Shown here in pieces: positions 1 through 7,834 of a stretch of DNA of 15,952 nt. This stretch comes from an uncultured Clostridia bacterium. GTDB lineage: Bacteria; Bacillota; Clostridia; Christensenellales; Pumilibacteraceae. A program made the position numbers and the translations under genes. The stretch's first letter is position 1. Every line of letters begins with the position of its first letter. The stretch lies in assembly GCA_947086925.1 (NCBI GenBank), contig CAMUAL010000035.1, positions 1 to 15,952 of the forward strand, read 5' to 3'. The notes under the pieces were generated by a model. The model was given only the letters and a program-made list of their open reading frames with translations. It was not told the origin of the DNA and made no database searches.

Positions 1-2141
1 CCGTAAACGTAAAAAAGGATTTCGAGCCCAAATACGTTATTATGGACGACAAAAAAGAAACGGTGGAGCAGCTTAAAAGCGCAGTCGAAAAAGCCGACGG
101 CGTTTTGCTTGCAACCGACCCCGACCGCGAAGGCGAAGCAATATCGTGGCACGTTGCAAACATTCTCGGGATTCCCGCAGACAGCCCCGTACGTATAGAA
201 TTTAACGAAATAAGCAAAAAAGCTGTTCAGAACGCGCTTAAAAATCCTCGCGCGATAGATATAAACTTAGTCGACGCTCAGCAAGCGCGCCGCGTGCTCG
301 ACCGTCTTGTCGGTTATAAACTCAGTCCGGTCTTATGCAAAAAAATTCAGAACAAGCTTTCGGCGGGAAGAGTGCAGTCGGTAACTTTGCGATTGGTTGT
401 GGAACGCGAACGCGAGATTTTAAACTTCAAACCGGAAGAATATTGGCCGTTTTTCTCCGTTCTCAAAAACACTGGAAACGCCAAAATCAAAGCGGCTCTG
501 TCTACGCACGGAAAGCAAAAATTCAAAATAACCGACGAAAACGTGTTAAAGCAGGTTGTTTCCGAGCTTGACGGCAAAGAATACGTGGTTACAAACGTAA
601 AAAAATCGGTTACAAAAAGCAAGCCGCCCGCACCTTTTATTACAAGCTCCATGCAACAGGACGCTCTCAATAAGCTCGGCATGTCGCTTAAACAGACATC
701 GAGCACGGCTCAGGCTTTATACGAAGGCGTGGATATACCCGGCGAGGGCAAAGTTGCACTTATAACATATATACGTACCGACTCCACCCGCGTTTCAAAC
801 GAAGCCATGCGAGAGGCCCGCGAATATATATCGGAAAAATTCGGTGAAAAGTTTATTCCCGTAAAACCGAATATTTACGCAACCAAAAAGGGCGCGCAGG
901 ACGCGCACGAAGCTATACGACCCATTACTCTCAGCCGCACTCCCGAGAGTATTAAAAATTCGGTCAACAAATATCATTATAAGCTTTATAAGCTTATTTA
1001 CGACCGCTTTATGGCAAGTCAGATGAGCGAAGCGACGTACAACTCTCTTTCGGTGGATATTGCCGCAGGCGATTACGGATTCAAAGTAACGGGCAAATCA
1101 CCGCTGTTTGCGGGTTATACTGCCGTATACAACATGTACAGCGAAGAAAAAGAAGACGAAGAAGAATCGTCAAAACTTCCCGATTTGAACGTCGGCGAAA
1201 AGCTTTCGTTTATAGAATACAAGTATGAACAGAAGTTTACTAAGCCGCCCGCGCGTTTTACAGAAGCAAGTCTTGTAAAAACCATGGAAGAAAAGGGAAT
1301 AGGCAGACCTGCAACTTATACACCGACCGTAACGCTTTTGAATGCACGCAGTTATACTGAAAAAGAGGGTAAGTACATTAAACCGACCAAACTCGGCATG
1401 GATGTTACCGATATGCTCGTTAAATATTTTCCCGATATTATGAACGTGCGTTTTACCGCCGATATGGAAAAGCGGCTCGACGAAATCGAGGACGGCGGCG
1501 TAATATGGCAACATGTCGTAAGAGATTTTTACAACGGATTCGAGGAAAAAATATCTTCGGCGTTGGGCGATAGTTTCAGTCTTAAAGCCCCTGACCAAAA
1601 AACCGACGTCGCTTGTCCCTCATGCGGCACGCTTATGGTTGTAAAGTCGGGCAGATTCGGAAAGTTTTTGGCATGTCCGAATTATCCGAAGTGCCGAACC
1701 ACTTTACCTTACGACGAAGAAACGGGGAAGCCGCTTACCTCTCAGCCGAAGGCGGAAGCGGAGGAATCGGACGTTAAATGTTCGAAGTGCGGAAGAACAA
1801 TGGTTATCAAGCAGGGCAAGTACGGTCCGTTTTTGGCATGTCCGGGTTATCCCGAATGTAAAAATATAGTAAATATAGAAAGTAAAAACGATACCGAAGA
1901 ATTTCAGTCGGCACCTTGCCCCAAATGCGGCAAACCGCTTAAAAAGATTAGCGCGCGCGGCTCGGTGTTTTACGGTTGCACGGGTTATCCCGATTGCAGA
2001 TTTACGGCAAATGCTCCTCTTGCCGAGGGGACTTGCCCCGACTGCGGAAGCCATCTTCTTATTCGCAAGTATAAAGACGGCGTTTATCACGTGTGCGCAT
2101 CCAAAACCTGCAAATATAAAGTTAAGGCGGAAAATAAGTGA
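1..2141 (+). CDS. topA: DNA topoisomerase I (type IA), 5' end outside the window
   Basis: Type IA topoisomerase, which relaxes negative supercoils by transient single-strand cleavage. The reading frame is open from base 3 and continues into the first in-frame Met (base 42), so that Met is internal. Homologues have roughly 60 more residues carrying the start of the TOPRIM domain. Counting from that Met, the TOPRIM acidic motif DPDREGE is at 26-32, the catalytic tyrosine is Y243 in ITYIRTDST (codon at 768-770), and the conserved RFTEASLVKTMEEKGIGRP block is at 405-423. The C-terminus carries four four-Cys zinc ribbons: C525/528/545/551, C580/583/600/606, C626/629/646/652 and C665/668/685/690. 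Its TGA stop overlaps the GTG start of trmFO by 4 nt, which suggests translational coupling. topA next to trmFO is the usual Firmicutes order. Identity is near certain; only the N-terminus is missing because of the window edge. Confidence 0.97.
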   Translation, partial: VNVKKDFEPKYVIMDDKKETVEQLKSAVEKADGVLLATDPDREGEAISWHVANILGIPADSPVRIEFNEISKKAVQNALKNPRAIDINLVDAQQARRVLDRLVGYKLSPVLCKKIQNKLSAGRVQSVTLRLVVEREREILNFKPEEYWPFFSVLKNTGNAKIKAALSTHGKQKFKITDENVLKQVVSELDGKEYVVTNVKKSVTKSKPPAPFITSSMQQDALNKLGMSLKQTSSTAQALYEGVDIPGEGKVALITYIRTDSTRVSNEAMREAREYISEKFGEKFIPVKPNIYATKKGAQDAHEAIRPITLSRTPESIKNSVNKYHYKLYKLIYDRFMASQMSEATYNSLSVDIAAGDYGFKVTGKSPLFAGYTAVYNMYSEEKEDEEESSKLPDLNVGEKLSFIEYKYEQKFTKPPARFTEASLVKTMEEKGIGRPATYTPTVTLLNARSYTEKEGKYIKPTKLGMDVTDMLVKYFPDIMNVRFTADMEKRLDEIEDGGVIWQHVVRDFYNGFEEKISSALGDSFSLKAPDQKTDVACPSCGTLMVVKSGRFGKFLACPNYPKCRTTLPYDEETGKPLTSQPKAEAEESDVKCSKCGRTMVIKQGKYGPFLACPGYPECKNIVNIESKNDTEEFQSAPCPKCGKPLKKISARGSVFYGCTGYPDCRFTANAPLAEGTCPDCGSHLLIRKYKDGVYHVCASKTCKYKVKAENK

Positions 2142-3442
2142 GCGTAACCGTTATAGGCGCGGGGCTTGCGGGGTGCGAGGCTGCTTACCGAATCGCCGCG
2201 CACGGCATAAAAGTCACGCTTATCGAGTGTAAGCCGAAAGAGTTTTCGCCTGCGCATCACAGTGCGGATTTTGCCGAACTTGTGTGTTCGAACTCGCTTA
2301 AATCCGATGAGTACGCAACGGCGGGCGGGCTTCTTAAAGCAGAACTCCGAAGCCTCGGCAGTCTTTTGATAGACCTTGCCGAAAAGGCGAGAGTCCCCGC
2401 AGGCGGTGCGCTTGCGGTAGACAGAAAACTTTTCTCACAGCTTGTAACGCAAAAAATAACGCAAAACGCAAATATAACCGTCAAAACCGAAACGGTTTCG
2501 GATTTTTCCGATTCCGAACTTACCGTTATCGCCTCGGGTCCTCTTACCGTAGGCAAATTAAACGATGCAATCAAAAAAAGAATAGGCGATTCGCTCGGCT
2601 TTTACGATGCCGCCGCGCCCATAGTGTCGGCGGCTGGGATAGATATGTCGAAAGCATTTACCGCAAGCAGATACGGCAAAGGCGAAAGCGACTATATAAA
2701 CTGCCCGATGAATAAAGACGAATACGTTTCGTTTGTAACCGAACTTGTATCCGCCGAGCGCGCAAAACTTCACGATTTCGAGCAAAGCGAAATATTCGAG
2801 GGCTGTATGCCGATAGAGGTTATGGCAATGCGCGGTTTGGATACAATCAGATTCGGACCTTTGCGCCCCGTGGGTTTTACCGACCCCGAAACAAGGAAAC
2901 GTCCGTACGCCGTCGTGCAACTTCGTGCCGAGAATAAAGAAAAAACCATGTATAATTTGGTGGGATTTCAGACGAATCTCAAATTCGGCGAGCAGGAGCG
3001 CGTGTTTAAAATGATTCCCGCGCTTAAAAAGGCAGAGTTTTTAAAATACGGCGTTATGCACCGCAACACGTACGTAAACGCACCGTGCGTACTCGACTGC
3101 TATTCGCGGCTTAAAGACTACCGAAACACGTTTATTGCGGGGCAACTAAGCGGCGTTGAAGGGTATGTGGAAAGCATTGCATCCGGTCTTATGGCGGGAA
3201 TAAACGCAGTGCGCGTGTATAAAGGCGAATCGCCTTTGCTGTTGCCGCCCACAACCGTTATCGGCTCGCTTATGCGATATATCACCGCGCCAAACGAAAA
3301 TTTTCAGCCCATGAACGCTAATTTCGGGGTATTGCCACCGCTTGCAGAGCATGTGCGCGACAAAAGCAAGCGTAAAGCGGCATATTTCGACAGAGCAATA
3401 AGCGATTTGCAACAATTTCAAAAAGATAATGATTTGATTTGA
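2138..3442 (+). CDS. trmFO: Methylenetetrahydrofolate-tRNA-(uracil-5-)-methyltransferase TrmFO
   Basis: FAD- and folate-dependent enzyme that makes 5-methyluridine at position 54 in the tRNA T-loop, using 5,10-methylene-THF as carbon donor. The 434-aa product has the usual family length. It opens with a Rossmann FAD-binding motif VIGAGLAGCEAA (residues 5-16). The two cysteines used by the family for uracil activation are visible as C50 in FAELVCSNSLKSDE and C223 in FEGCMPIEVMAMRG. The start is GTG at 2138, preceded by AAGGCGG at 2124-2130, and overlaps the topA stop by 4 nt. No terminator follows; instead the -35 of the hslV promoter lies over the trmFO stop codon. GlyA, encoded downstream, supplies the same folate cofactor, but linking the two is inference. 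The Rossmann motif, both cysteines and the length agree, so the call is firm. Confidence 0.96.
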   Translation: MSVTVIGAGLAGCEAAYRIAAHGIKVTLIECKPKEFSPAHHSADFAELVCSNSLKSDEYATAGGLLKAELRSLGSLLIDLAEKARVPAGGALAVDRKLFSQLVTQKITQNANITVKTETVSDFSDSELTVIASGPLTVGKLNDAIKKRIGDSLGFYDAAAPIVSAAGIDMSKAFTASRYGKGESDYINCPMNKDEYVSFVTELVSAERAKLHDFEQSEIFEGCMPIEVMAMRGLDTIRFGPLRPVGFTDPETRKRPYAVVQLRAENKEKTMYNLVGFQTNLKFGEQERVFKMIPALKKAEFLKYGVMHRNTYVNAPCVLDCYSRLKDYRNTFIAGQLSGVEGYVESIASGLMAGINAVRVYKGESPLLLPPTTVIGSLMRYITAPNENFQPMNANFGVLPPLAEHVRDKSKRKAAYFDRAISDLQQFQKDNDLI

Positions 3443-3467
3443 TTTATCGAATAATTTGTAGTATAAT
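3439..3467 (+). promoter_or_regulatory. Sigma-A-type promoter for hslVU
   Basis: A -35-like TTGATT (3439-3444) is followed by a 17-bp spacer and a perfect -10 TATAAT (3462-3467). The predicted transcription start is near 3474, giving a leader of about 57 nt. The -35 overlaps the trmFO TGA stop (3440-3442), so hslV can be expressed separately from topA-trmFO. No terminator separates the two, so read-through is also possible. Confidence 0.65.
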
Positions 3468-3470
3468 TTT

Positions 3471-3513
3471 TTACATGTAACGAAAGCGATAAAAAATATC
3501 AAAAGCGATAAAA
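3471..3513 (+). repeat. Palindrome and 12-bp direct repeat in the hslV leader
   Basis: Immediately after the -10 is a perfect 10-bp palindrome, TTACATGTAA (3471-3480), covering the predicted start site. It is followed by two copies of AAAGCGATAAAA at 3483-3494 and 3502-3513, offset by 19 bp. The arrangement looks like operator sites of a repressor, but no regulator is encoded nearby. It does not match the CIRCE heat-shock operator. Chance repeats in AT-rich sequence are possible. Confidence 0.4.
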
Positions 3514-3530
3514 ACATAGGAGTTAAACTT

Positions 3531-4064
3531 ATGGAACTTAAAGGAACAACGATTGTCGCCGTTAAAAAGGGCGGCAAAACCGTGGTAGCCGGCGATGGAC
3601 AGGTTACCGCAGGGCAAAGCGTGGTAATGAAATCGAATGCCGTAAAAGTTAGACGTTTATACGACGATAAAGTTGTGATAGGGTTTGCGGGCTCGGTTGC
3701 CGACGCATTTACTTTGAGCGAACGCTTCGAGGGCATGTTGCACAAATACAGCGGAAATCTTATGCGCAGTGCCGTAGAGCTTGCGCAACTTTGGCGCGGA
3801 GATAAAATTCTGCGTCAGTTGGAGGCAATGATGATAGTTGCCGACGCAAAAGACTTGCTTGTTGTGTCGGGCGTAGGCGACGTAATAGAACCCGAAAACG
3901 GCATATGCGCAATAGGCAGCGGCGGAAATTACGCTTTGGCGGCGGCTCGCGCACTTGCCAACAATACCAAAATGAGCGCGCGCGACATTGCCGTCGAATC
4001 CATGAAAATAGCATCGTCTATTTGTATTTTCACAAACGGCAATCTTACGGTTGAGGAGGTGTAA
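3531..4064 (+). CDS. hslV: ATP-dependent protease proteolytic subunit HslV
   Basis: Cytoplasmic N-terminal-nucleophile peptidase of the proteasome-like HslUV complex; the double-ring HslV is capped by the HslU ATPase. The 177-aa product has the family length. Its TTIVAV sequence follows a five-residue MELKG leader, so the predicted nucleophile after processing is T6. The conserved stretches GDGQVT, IGFAGSVADAFTL, QLEAMMIVAD and AIGSGGNYALAAARAL are all present. The start at 3531 has AGGAG at 3517-3521. The stop lies 1 nt before hslU, whose ribosome binding site is inside the hslV 3' end, so the two subunits are tightly co-expressed. The family in Bacillus is reported to use an N-terminal Ser; here the Thr-Thr form of most bacteria is seen. 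Confidence 0.96.
   Translation: MELKGTTIVAVKKGGKTVVAGDGQVTAGQSVVMKSNAVKVRRLYDDKVVIGFAGSVADAFTLSERFEGMLHKYSGNLMRSAVELAQLWRGDKILRQLEAMMIVADAKDLLVVSGVGDVIEPENGICAIGSGGNYALAAARALANNTKMSARDIAVESMKIASSICIFTNGNLTVEEV
4054..4061 (+). promoter_or_regulatory. Ribosome binding site that fixes the hslU start
   Basis: AGGAGGTG inside the last codons of hslV lies 4-6 nt before ATG 4066. An in-frame TTG at 4051 would sit upstream of this site and add five residues with no SD, so ATG 4066 is preferred. Confidence 0.8.
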
Positions 4065-4065
4065 T

Positions 4066-5376
4066 ATGGAACTGTCACCCAAGCAGATAGTAGCCGAACT
4101 CGATAAATATGTTATAGGACAATCGGAAGCGAAAAAAGCGGTTGCGGTTGCACTCCGCAATCGTTATCGCAGAAGTATGTTGCCCGACGAAATCCGCGAA
4201 GAAATAACGCCCAAAAATATTATTATGAAAGGTCCTACGGGCGTCGGCAAAACCGAAATCGCGCGCAGACTCGCACGGCTTGTAAAAGCTCCGTTTATCA
4301 AAGTCGAAGCGACTAAATTTACCGAAGTAGGCTATGTGGGGCGCGACGTGGAATCAATGATACGCGACCTTGCCGAAACAGCAGTGCGGCTTGTAAAAGA
4401 AGAAAAACTTGCCGAAGTGGAACTTAAAAGCAAAGCGTCCGCCGAGGCAAAAGTTATCGACGCGCTGTATGCAACGCGCAAAAAACAGCAAACCGATATA
4501 CCCGAAAAAGAATTGCGCAGACAGATTGAAGAAGAACTCAAAGCCGGCAAGCTCGACTCTCACATGCTCGAAATCGAGGTTGTGGACGCACCCAAGCCTA
4601 TGGAAATAATGCCGGGCATGGGGGCTGAAATAAACATAGGCGACATATTCGGCGGCATGCTTCCCAAAAAGCATAAAAAGCGCAAGCTTTCGGTTAAAGA
4701 GGCAATAAAAATTCTTACGCTCGAAGAAGCCGAAAAACACATCGATACCGATGCGATAAATTCCGAGGGACTGAAACGTGCCGAACAGCAGGGCGTAATA
4801 TTTATCGACGAAATAGATAAAATCGCGGGCAAAGGCTCGTCGAACGGCCCCGATGTTTCGCGCGAAGGAGTTCAGCGCGATATTCTACCCATAGTAGAGG
4901 GTTGCACCGTAATGACGAAGTACGGCGCGCTTAAAACCGACTATATACTGTTTATAGCGTCGGGTGCGTTCCACGTAAGTGCTATAAGCGACCTTATTCC
5001 CGAATTTCAGGGGCGTTTTCCGGTATGCGTCGAACTTAACAGCTTAACGGCAGAAGACTTCGTGAAAATTCTTACTCAAACCGAAAATGCAATCACTCGT
5101 CAATATGCCGCATTGCTCGGCGTAGATAATATAAATCTTTCGTTTACCGACGAGGCAATCGAAATGATTGCCGAAATCGCGGTGGACGATAACAACGTAA
5201 AAGAGGACATAGGCGCACGCAGACTGCACACCATTGTGGAAAGTCTGCTTGAAGACCTCAGCTTTAACGCCTCGGGCGATCACCCCGTGGTTGATATAAA
5301 AATCGATAAAAAATACGTAACGGAACATCTCGGTGACCGAGTTAAAAAGAACGATTTAAAGAAATATATTTTATAA
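4066..5376 (+). CDS. hslU: ATP-dependent protease ATPase subunit HslU
   Basis: AAA+ unfoldase that recognises, unfolds and threads substrates into HslV. The start at ATG 4066 gives 436 aa, close to the usual 440-460. Visible motifs are Walker A GPTGVGKT (56-63), the pore loop GYVG (89-92), the charged intermediate (I) domain from about 110 to 240 including the MPGMGAEI region, Walker B VIFIDEID (244-251), the RDILPIVEGC segment (271-280) and sensor-2 GARR (383-386). The C-terminal tail DLKKYIL (430-436) resembles the HslU tail that docks between HslV subunits. It follows hslV with a 1-nt gap and is followed 11 nt later by hisS. In Bacillus this position is followed by codY, which is absent here. 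Confidence 0.96.
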   Translation: MELSPKQIVAELDKYVIGQSEAKKAVAVALRNRYRRSMLPDEIREEITPKNIIMKGPTGVGKTEIARRLARLVKAPFIKVEATKFTEVGYVGRDVESMIRDLAETAVRLVKEEKLAEVELKSKASAEAKVIDALYATRKKQQTDIPEKELRRQIEEELKAGKLDSHMLEIEVVDAPKPMEIMPGMGAEINIGDIFGGMLPKKHKKRKLSVKEAIKILTLEEAEKHIDTDAINSEGLKRAEQQGVIFIDEIDKIAGKGSSNGPDVSREGVQRDILPIVEGCTVMTKYGALKTDYILFIASGAFHVSAISDLIPEFQGRFPVCVELNSLTAEDFVKILTQTENAITRQYAALLGVDNINLSFTDEAIEMIAEIAVDDNNVKEDIGARRLHTIVESLLEDLSFNASGDHPVVDIKIDKKYVTEHLGDRVKKNDLKKYIL

Positions 5377-5387
5377 AGCAGGTTATA

Positions 5388-6644
5388 ATGATAAATATTC
5401 CGAGAGGTACAAAAGACGTATTGCCGCAAGAAGTCCATAAGTGGCAACAAGCAGAATCGCTTGCGCGCAAAATGTGCGCATTATATAACGTGCGCGAAAT
5501 CCGCACACCCGTATTCGAGCATACCGAGCTGTTTCTGCGCTCAATCGGCGACGACACCGACGTTGTGGGCAAAGAAATGTATACGTTTGAGGACAAGGGC
5601 GGCAGAAGCATCACTCTCAAACCCGAGGGAACGGCTCCCGTTGCAAGAAGCTATGTGGAGAACTCGTTGGAGAGTGAAACTCTGCCATTGAAGATGTTTT
5701 ATTTTTCGCCCGTATTCCGTTATGAGCGACCTGCCGCTGGCAGACTGCGCGAGCATCATCAATTCGGCGTTGAATTTTACGGAGGCGCGGGAGCGGAGTA
5801 CGACTTCGAGGTTATTTCGCTTGCATACGACTTTTTGGTTAAGTTCGGAATCACGGGACTTTCACTCAACATTAACAGCATAGGCTGTCCGAATTGCCGA
5901 AAAAATTACAACGAAGCATTAAAAGAATTTGCACGCAAGCATATCGACAACCTTTGCGAAACGTGCCACACTCGGCTTAATACCAACCCCTTGCGCATAC
6001 TCGACTGCAAAGTTCCCGAGTGTAAAAAAATCGTCGCGGACGCACCTAAAATCACAGATTACATTTGCGACGACTGCCGTGCGCATATGGAGCGGCTTAC
6101 CCGGCTTCTTACTGCGGCGAAAATTCCGTTTAAAGTCGACCCGTCGATTGTGCGCGGGCTCGATTATTATACCAAAACCGTATTCGAATTTGTAACCGAT
6201 GCTCTCGGTGCGCAAGGCACGGTGTGCGGCGGCGGACGTTACGACCGCCTTGTCGAGTCGGTGGGCGGAAAACCTACGCCGTGCGTCGGATTCGGTATGG
6301 GACTCGAACGGCTTATTCTTTTAAAAGAGGCAATCGGTTCGGGTTTCGATAATCCCGAGCATATAAGGGTTATGGCAATCAGTCAGTCGCCCGAATACGC
6401 AGACGACTGTATTTCGCTCGTATCCGAGTTGCGCCGCGCCGACATATCGGCAGACTGCGACAAAACGGGCAGAAGCTTAAAGGCACAGTTCAAATTTGCC
6501 GACAAGCAAGGCGCGGAGTATGTAGTGGTAATAGGCGAAAGCGAACGGAACAGTAAATGCTACACCGTTAAAAGGCTTAGCGACGGACAAACCGCAACAT
6601 GCTCATTCGATAATATCACCGAATTTTTTGCGGACAAAAAATAA
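5388..6644 (+). CDS. hisS: Histidine-tRNA ligase
   Basis: Class II aminoacyl-tRNA synthetase that charges tRNA-His. The 418-aa product starts MINIPRGTKDVLP, the normal HisRS N-terminus. Motif 1 lies around 33-52, motif 2 is FYFSPVFRYERP (104-115), the histidine-binding motif RGLDYYT is at 256-262, and motif 3 is GFGMGLERL (301-309). The anticodon-binding domain occupies about 327-418. An insertion with cysteine pairs C167/C170, C190/C193, C207/C212 and C227/C230 resembles the Cys-rich insertion of many Firmicutes HisRS proteins and may bind zinc. It sits 11 nt after hslU with a weak SD (GCAGGTT), and no T-box leader fits in the gap, so expression probably follows the upstream operon. tcdA follows after 9 nt. 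Confidence 0.96.
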   Translation: MINIPRGTKDVLPQEVHKWQQAESLARKMCALYNVREIRTPVFEHTELFLRSIGDDTDVVGKEMYTFEDKGGRSITLKPEGTAPVARSYVENSLESETLPLKMFYFSPVFRYERPAAGRLREHHQFGVEFYGGAGAEYDFEVISLAYDFLVKFGITGLSLNINSIGCPNCRKNYNEALKEFARKHIDNLCETCHTRLNTNPLRILDCKVPECKKIVADAPKITDYICDDCRAHMERLTRLLTAAKIPFKVDPSIVRGLDYYTKTVFEFVTDALGAQGTVCGGGRYDRLVESVGGKPTPCVGFGMGLERLILLKEAIGSGFDNPEHIRVMAISQSPEYADDCISLVSELRRADISADCDKTGRSLKAQFKFADKQGAEYVVVIGESERNSKCYTVKRLSDGQTATCSFDNITEFFADKK

Positions 6645-6653
6645 GGAGAAGGT

Positions 6654-7334
6654 TTGTTGGCAAAAAGCAGCGACAGAACGGAAAAAATCATAGGTACTGA
6701 CGGAGTGAACAGGCTTGCGCGCTCGTCGGTTCTTGTGGTGGGACTCGGCGGCGTGGGCGGCTGTGTTTTCGAAATGTTGCTCAGAGCGGGAATAGGAAGA
6801 ATTACCGTTGTAGACGGAGACAGATTCGAAATAACGAATTTAAACCGTCAGATTTTATCCACGGTAGACAACATAGGCACATATAAAACCGACGCCGCGG
6901 TTTTGCGGGCAAAGCTTGTTGCACCCGATTGCATTGTCACGGAAAAGCGCATGCGCTACAACGGTGAAACGGCGGACGAAATATTTACCGAAGCATTTGA
7001 TTGCGTAGCCGACTGCATAGACAGCGTAGCGGATAAAACACACTTGATTGTGCGCAGTCAGAGCGAAAATATCAAAATAATATCGGCAATGGGTTCGGGC
7101 AACAGACTTTCGCCCGACTTTAAAGCAACCGATATTTATTCCACGCAAGGCGACGGTTTGGCGCGGGTAATGCGCAAAAAACTGAAAGAGGCGGGAGTAA
7201 AAAAGCTTACCGTAATATGCGATACGGGATTGCCGCAAAGCGTAGCGGGAACTCCGGGAACAATCAGCTATGCGCCCAACATGTCGGGCTTAATTATGGC
7301 AAAGGAAATAATCGGATATTTATTATGCAAATAA
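6654..7334 (+). CDS. tcdA: tRNA threonylcarbamoyladenosine dehydratase (ThiF/E1-like)
   Basis: E1-like ATP-dependent enzyme predicted to cyclise t6A37 to ct6A in ANN-decoding tRNAs. The 226-aa product has the adenylation P-loop GLGGVGG (30-36), the acidic VVDGDRFEITNLNRQ segment (52-66) with the N-R-Q triad typical of ThiF/MoeB/TcdA proteins, and the TcdA-like stretches AMGSGNRLSPDF and GLARVMRKKLKEAGVKKL. It lacks the CxxC zinc pairs of MoeB. Its position behind hisS matches Bacillus, where the homologue yrvM follows hisS-aspS; aspS is absent here. The start is uncertain by one codon: TTG 6654 or TTG 6657, with SD AAGGAGAAGG at 6643-6652 favouring 6657 slightly on spacing. The stop overlaps the next gene by 10 nt. 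A generic ThiF protein is the alternative. Confidence 0.87.
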   Translation: MLAKSSDRTEKIIGTDGVNRLARSSVLVVGLGGVGGCVFEMLLRAGIGRITVVDGDRFEITNLNRQILSTVDNIGTYKTDAAVLRAKLVAPDCIVTEKRMRYNGETADEIFTEAFDCVADCIDSVADKTHLIVRSQSENIKIISAMGSGNRLSPDFKATDIYSTQGDGLARVMRKKLKEAGVKKLTVICDTGLPQSVAGTPGTISYAPNMSGLIMAKEIIGYLLCK

Positions 7335-7834
7335 TCGAGCGGGCAAGCGTACGGAGCAGAAAAAAAGATTTATACTATATAAGCATTACAAAAAACGCAA
7401 AATGCGATGGTTGCAAAGCGTGCGGATTCGGCAGAAAGAATCGGCTTACAATGCCCGCGCTGTCGCTTATAGAGTGCAATGCGGGTGACACTGTTTGCGT
7501 GAGAATGCCCGAAAAGCAGGTTAAAGCCTCTTACGTTTACCTTTATTTACTGCCGCTTTTGTTCATGTTTGCGGGACTTATGATTCCTTACGCTTACGGC
7601 GAAATATACATGCTTATAGGCGCGGGAGTCGGACTCGCGGTAAGCGTTCCCGTTGTTTACGCAGTCGAACGGCTTTTCAGGCGGCGGAAAAAATATCTTC
7701 CAGTTATAACCGAAAAAATCGTAGCGGAAAGCGTGTTTGCCGAAAAATTGCAGTCGGATGAGTTTAACGGCGAAACCGACAGTGAAAAATTCAGCGAAAA
7801 AATATCCACAGAGGAGAACGATATACATGATTGA
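7325..7834 (+). CDS. RseC/MucC-like two-transmembrane protein with CxxCxxC motif
   Basis: A 169-aa membrane protein resembling the RseC/MucC (SoxR-reducing) family. The N-terminal cytosolic part carries C27-x2-C30-x2-C33, a possible Fe-S or redox site, followed by a small region containing GDTVCVRMPE. Two hydrophobic segments at about 70-90 and 94-114 are separated by a short polar turn and followed by RRRKK, predicting a hairpin with both ends in the cytoplasm. The tail (about 130-169) is highly charged and probably disordered. The start is ATG 7325 within the tcdA 3' end; upstream in-frame codons run back inside tcdA and give no family-like sequence. It overlaps tcdA by 10 nt and glyA by 8 nt, implying coupled translation. 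Family members often sit near rse or rnf genes, neither of which is here. The role is unknown; the family call is by motif and topology only. Confidence 0.72.
   Translation: MQIIERASVRSRKKDLYYISITKNAKCDGCKACGFGRKNRLTMPALSLIECNAGDTVCVRMPEKQVKASYVYLYLLPLLFMFAGLMIPYAYGEIYMLIGAGVGLAVSVPVVYAVERLFRRRKKYLPVITEKIVAESVFAEKLQSDEFNGETDSEKFSEKISTEENDIHD

Noticed and set aside
1..41. topA starting at ATG 42 as a truncated gene
   Set aside because: The same frame is open and homologous back to base 3, so the missing N-terminus is due to the window edge, not a broken gene.
3146..3745. 199-codon minus-strand frame across trmFO-hslV
   Set aside because: It runs through the 3' end of trmFO, the promoter and the hslV start, all strongly supported on the + strand.
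4051..4065. Upstream TTG start for hslU adding five residues
   Set aside because: The AGGAGG SD lies inside these codons, so ATG 4066 is the natural start.
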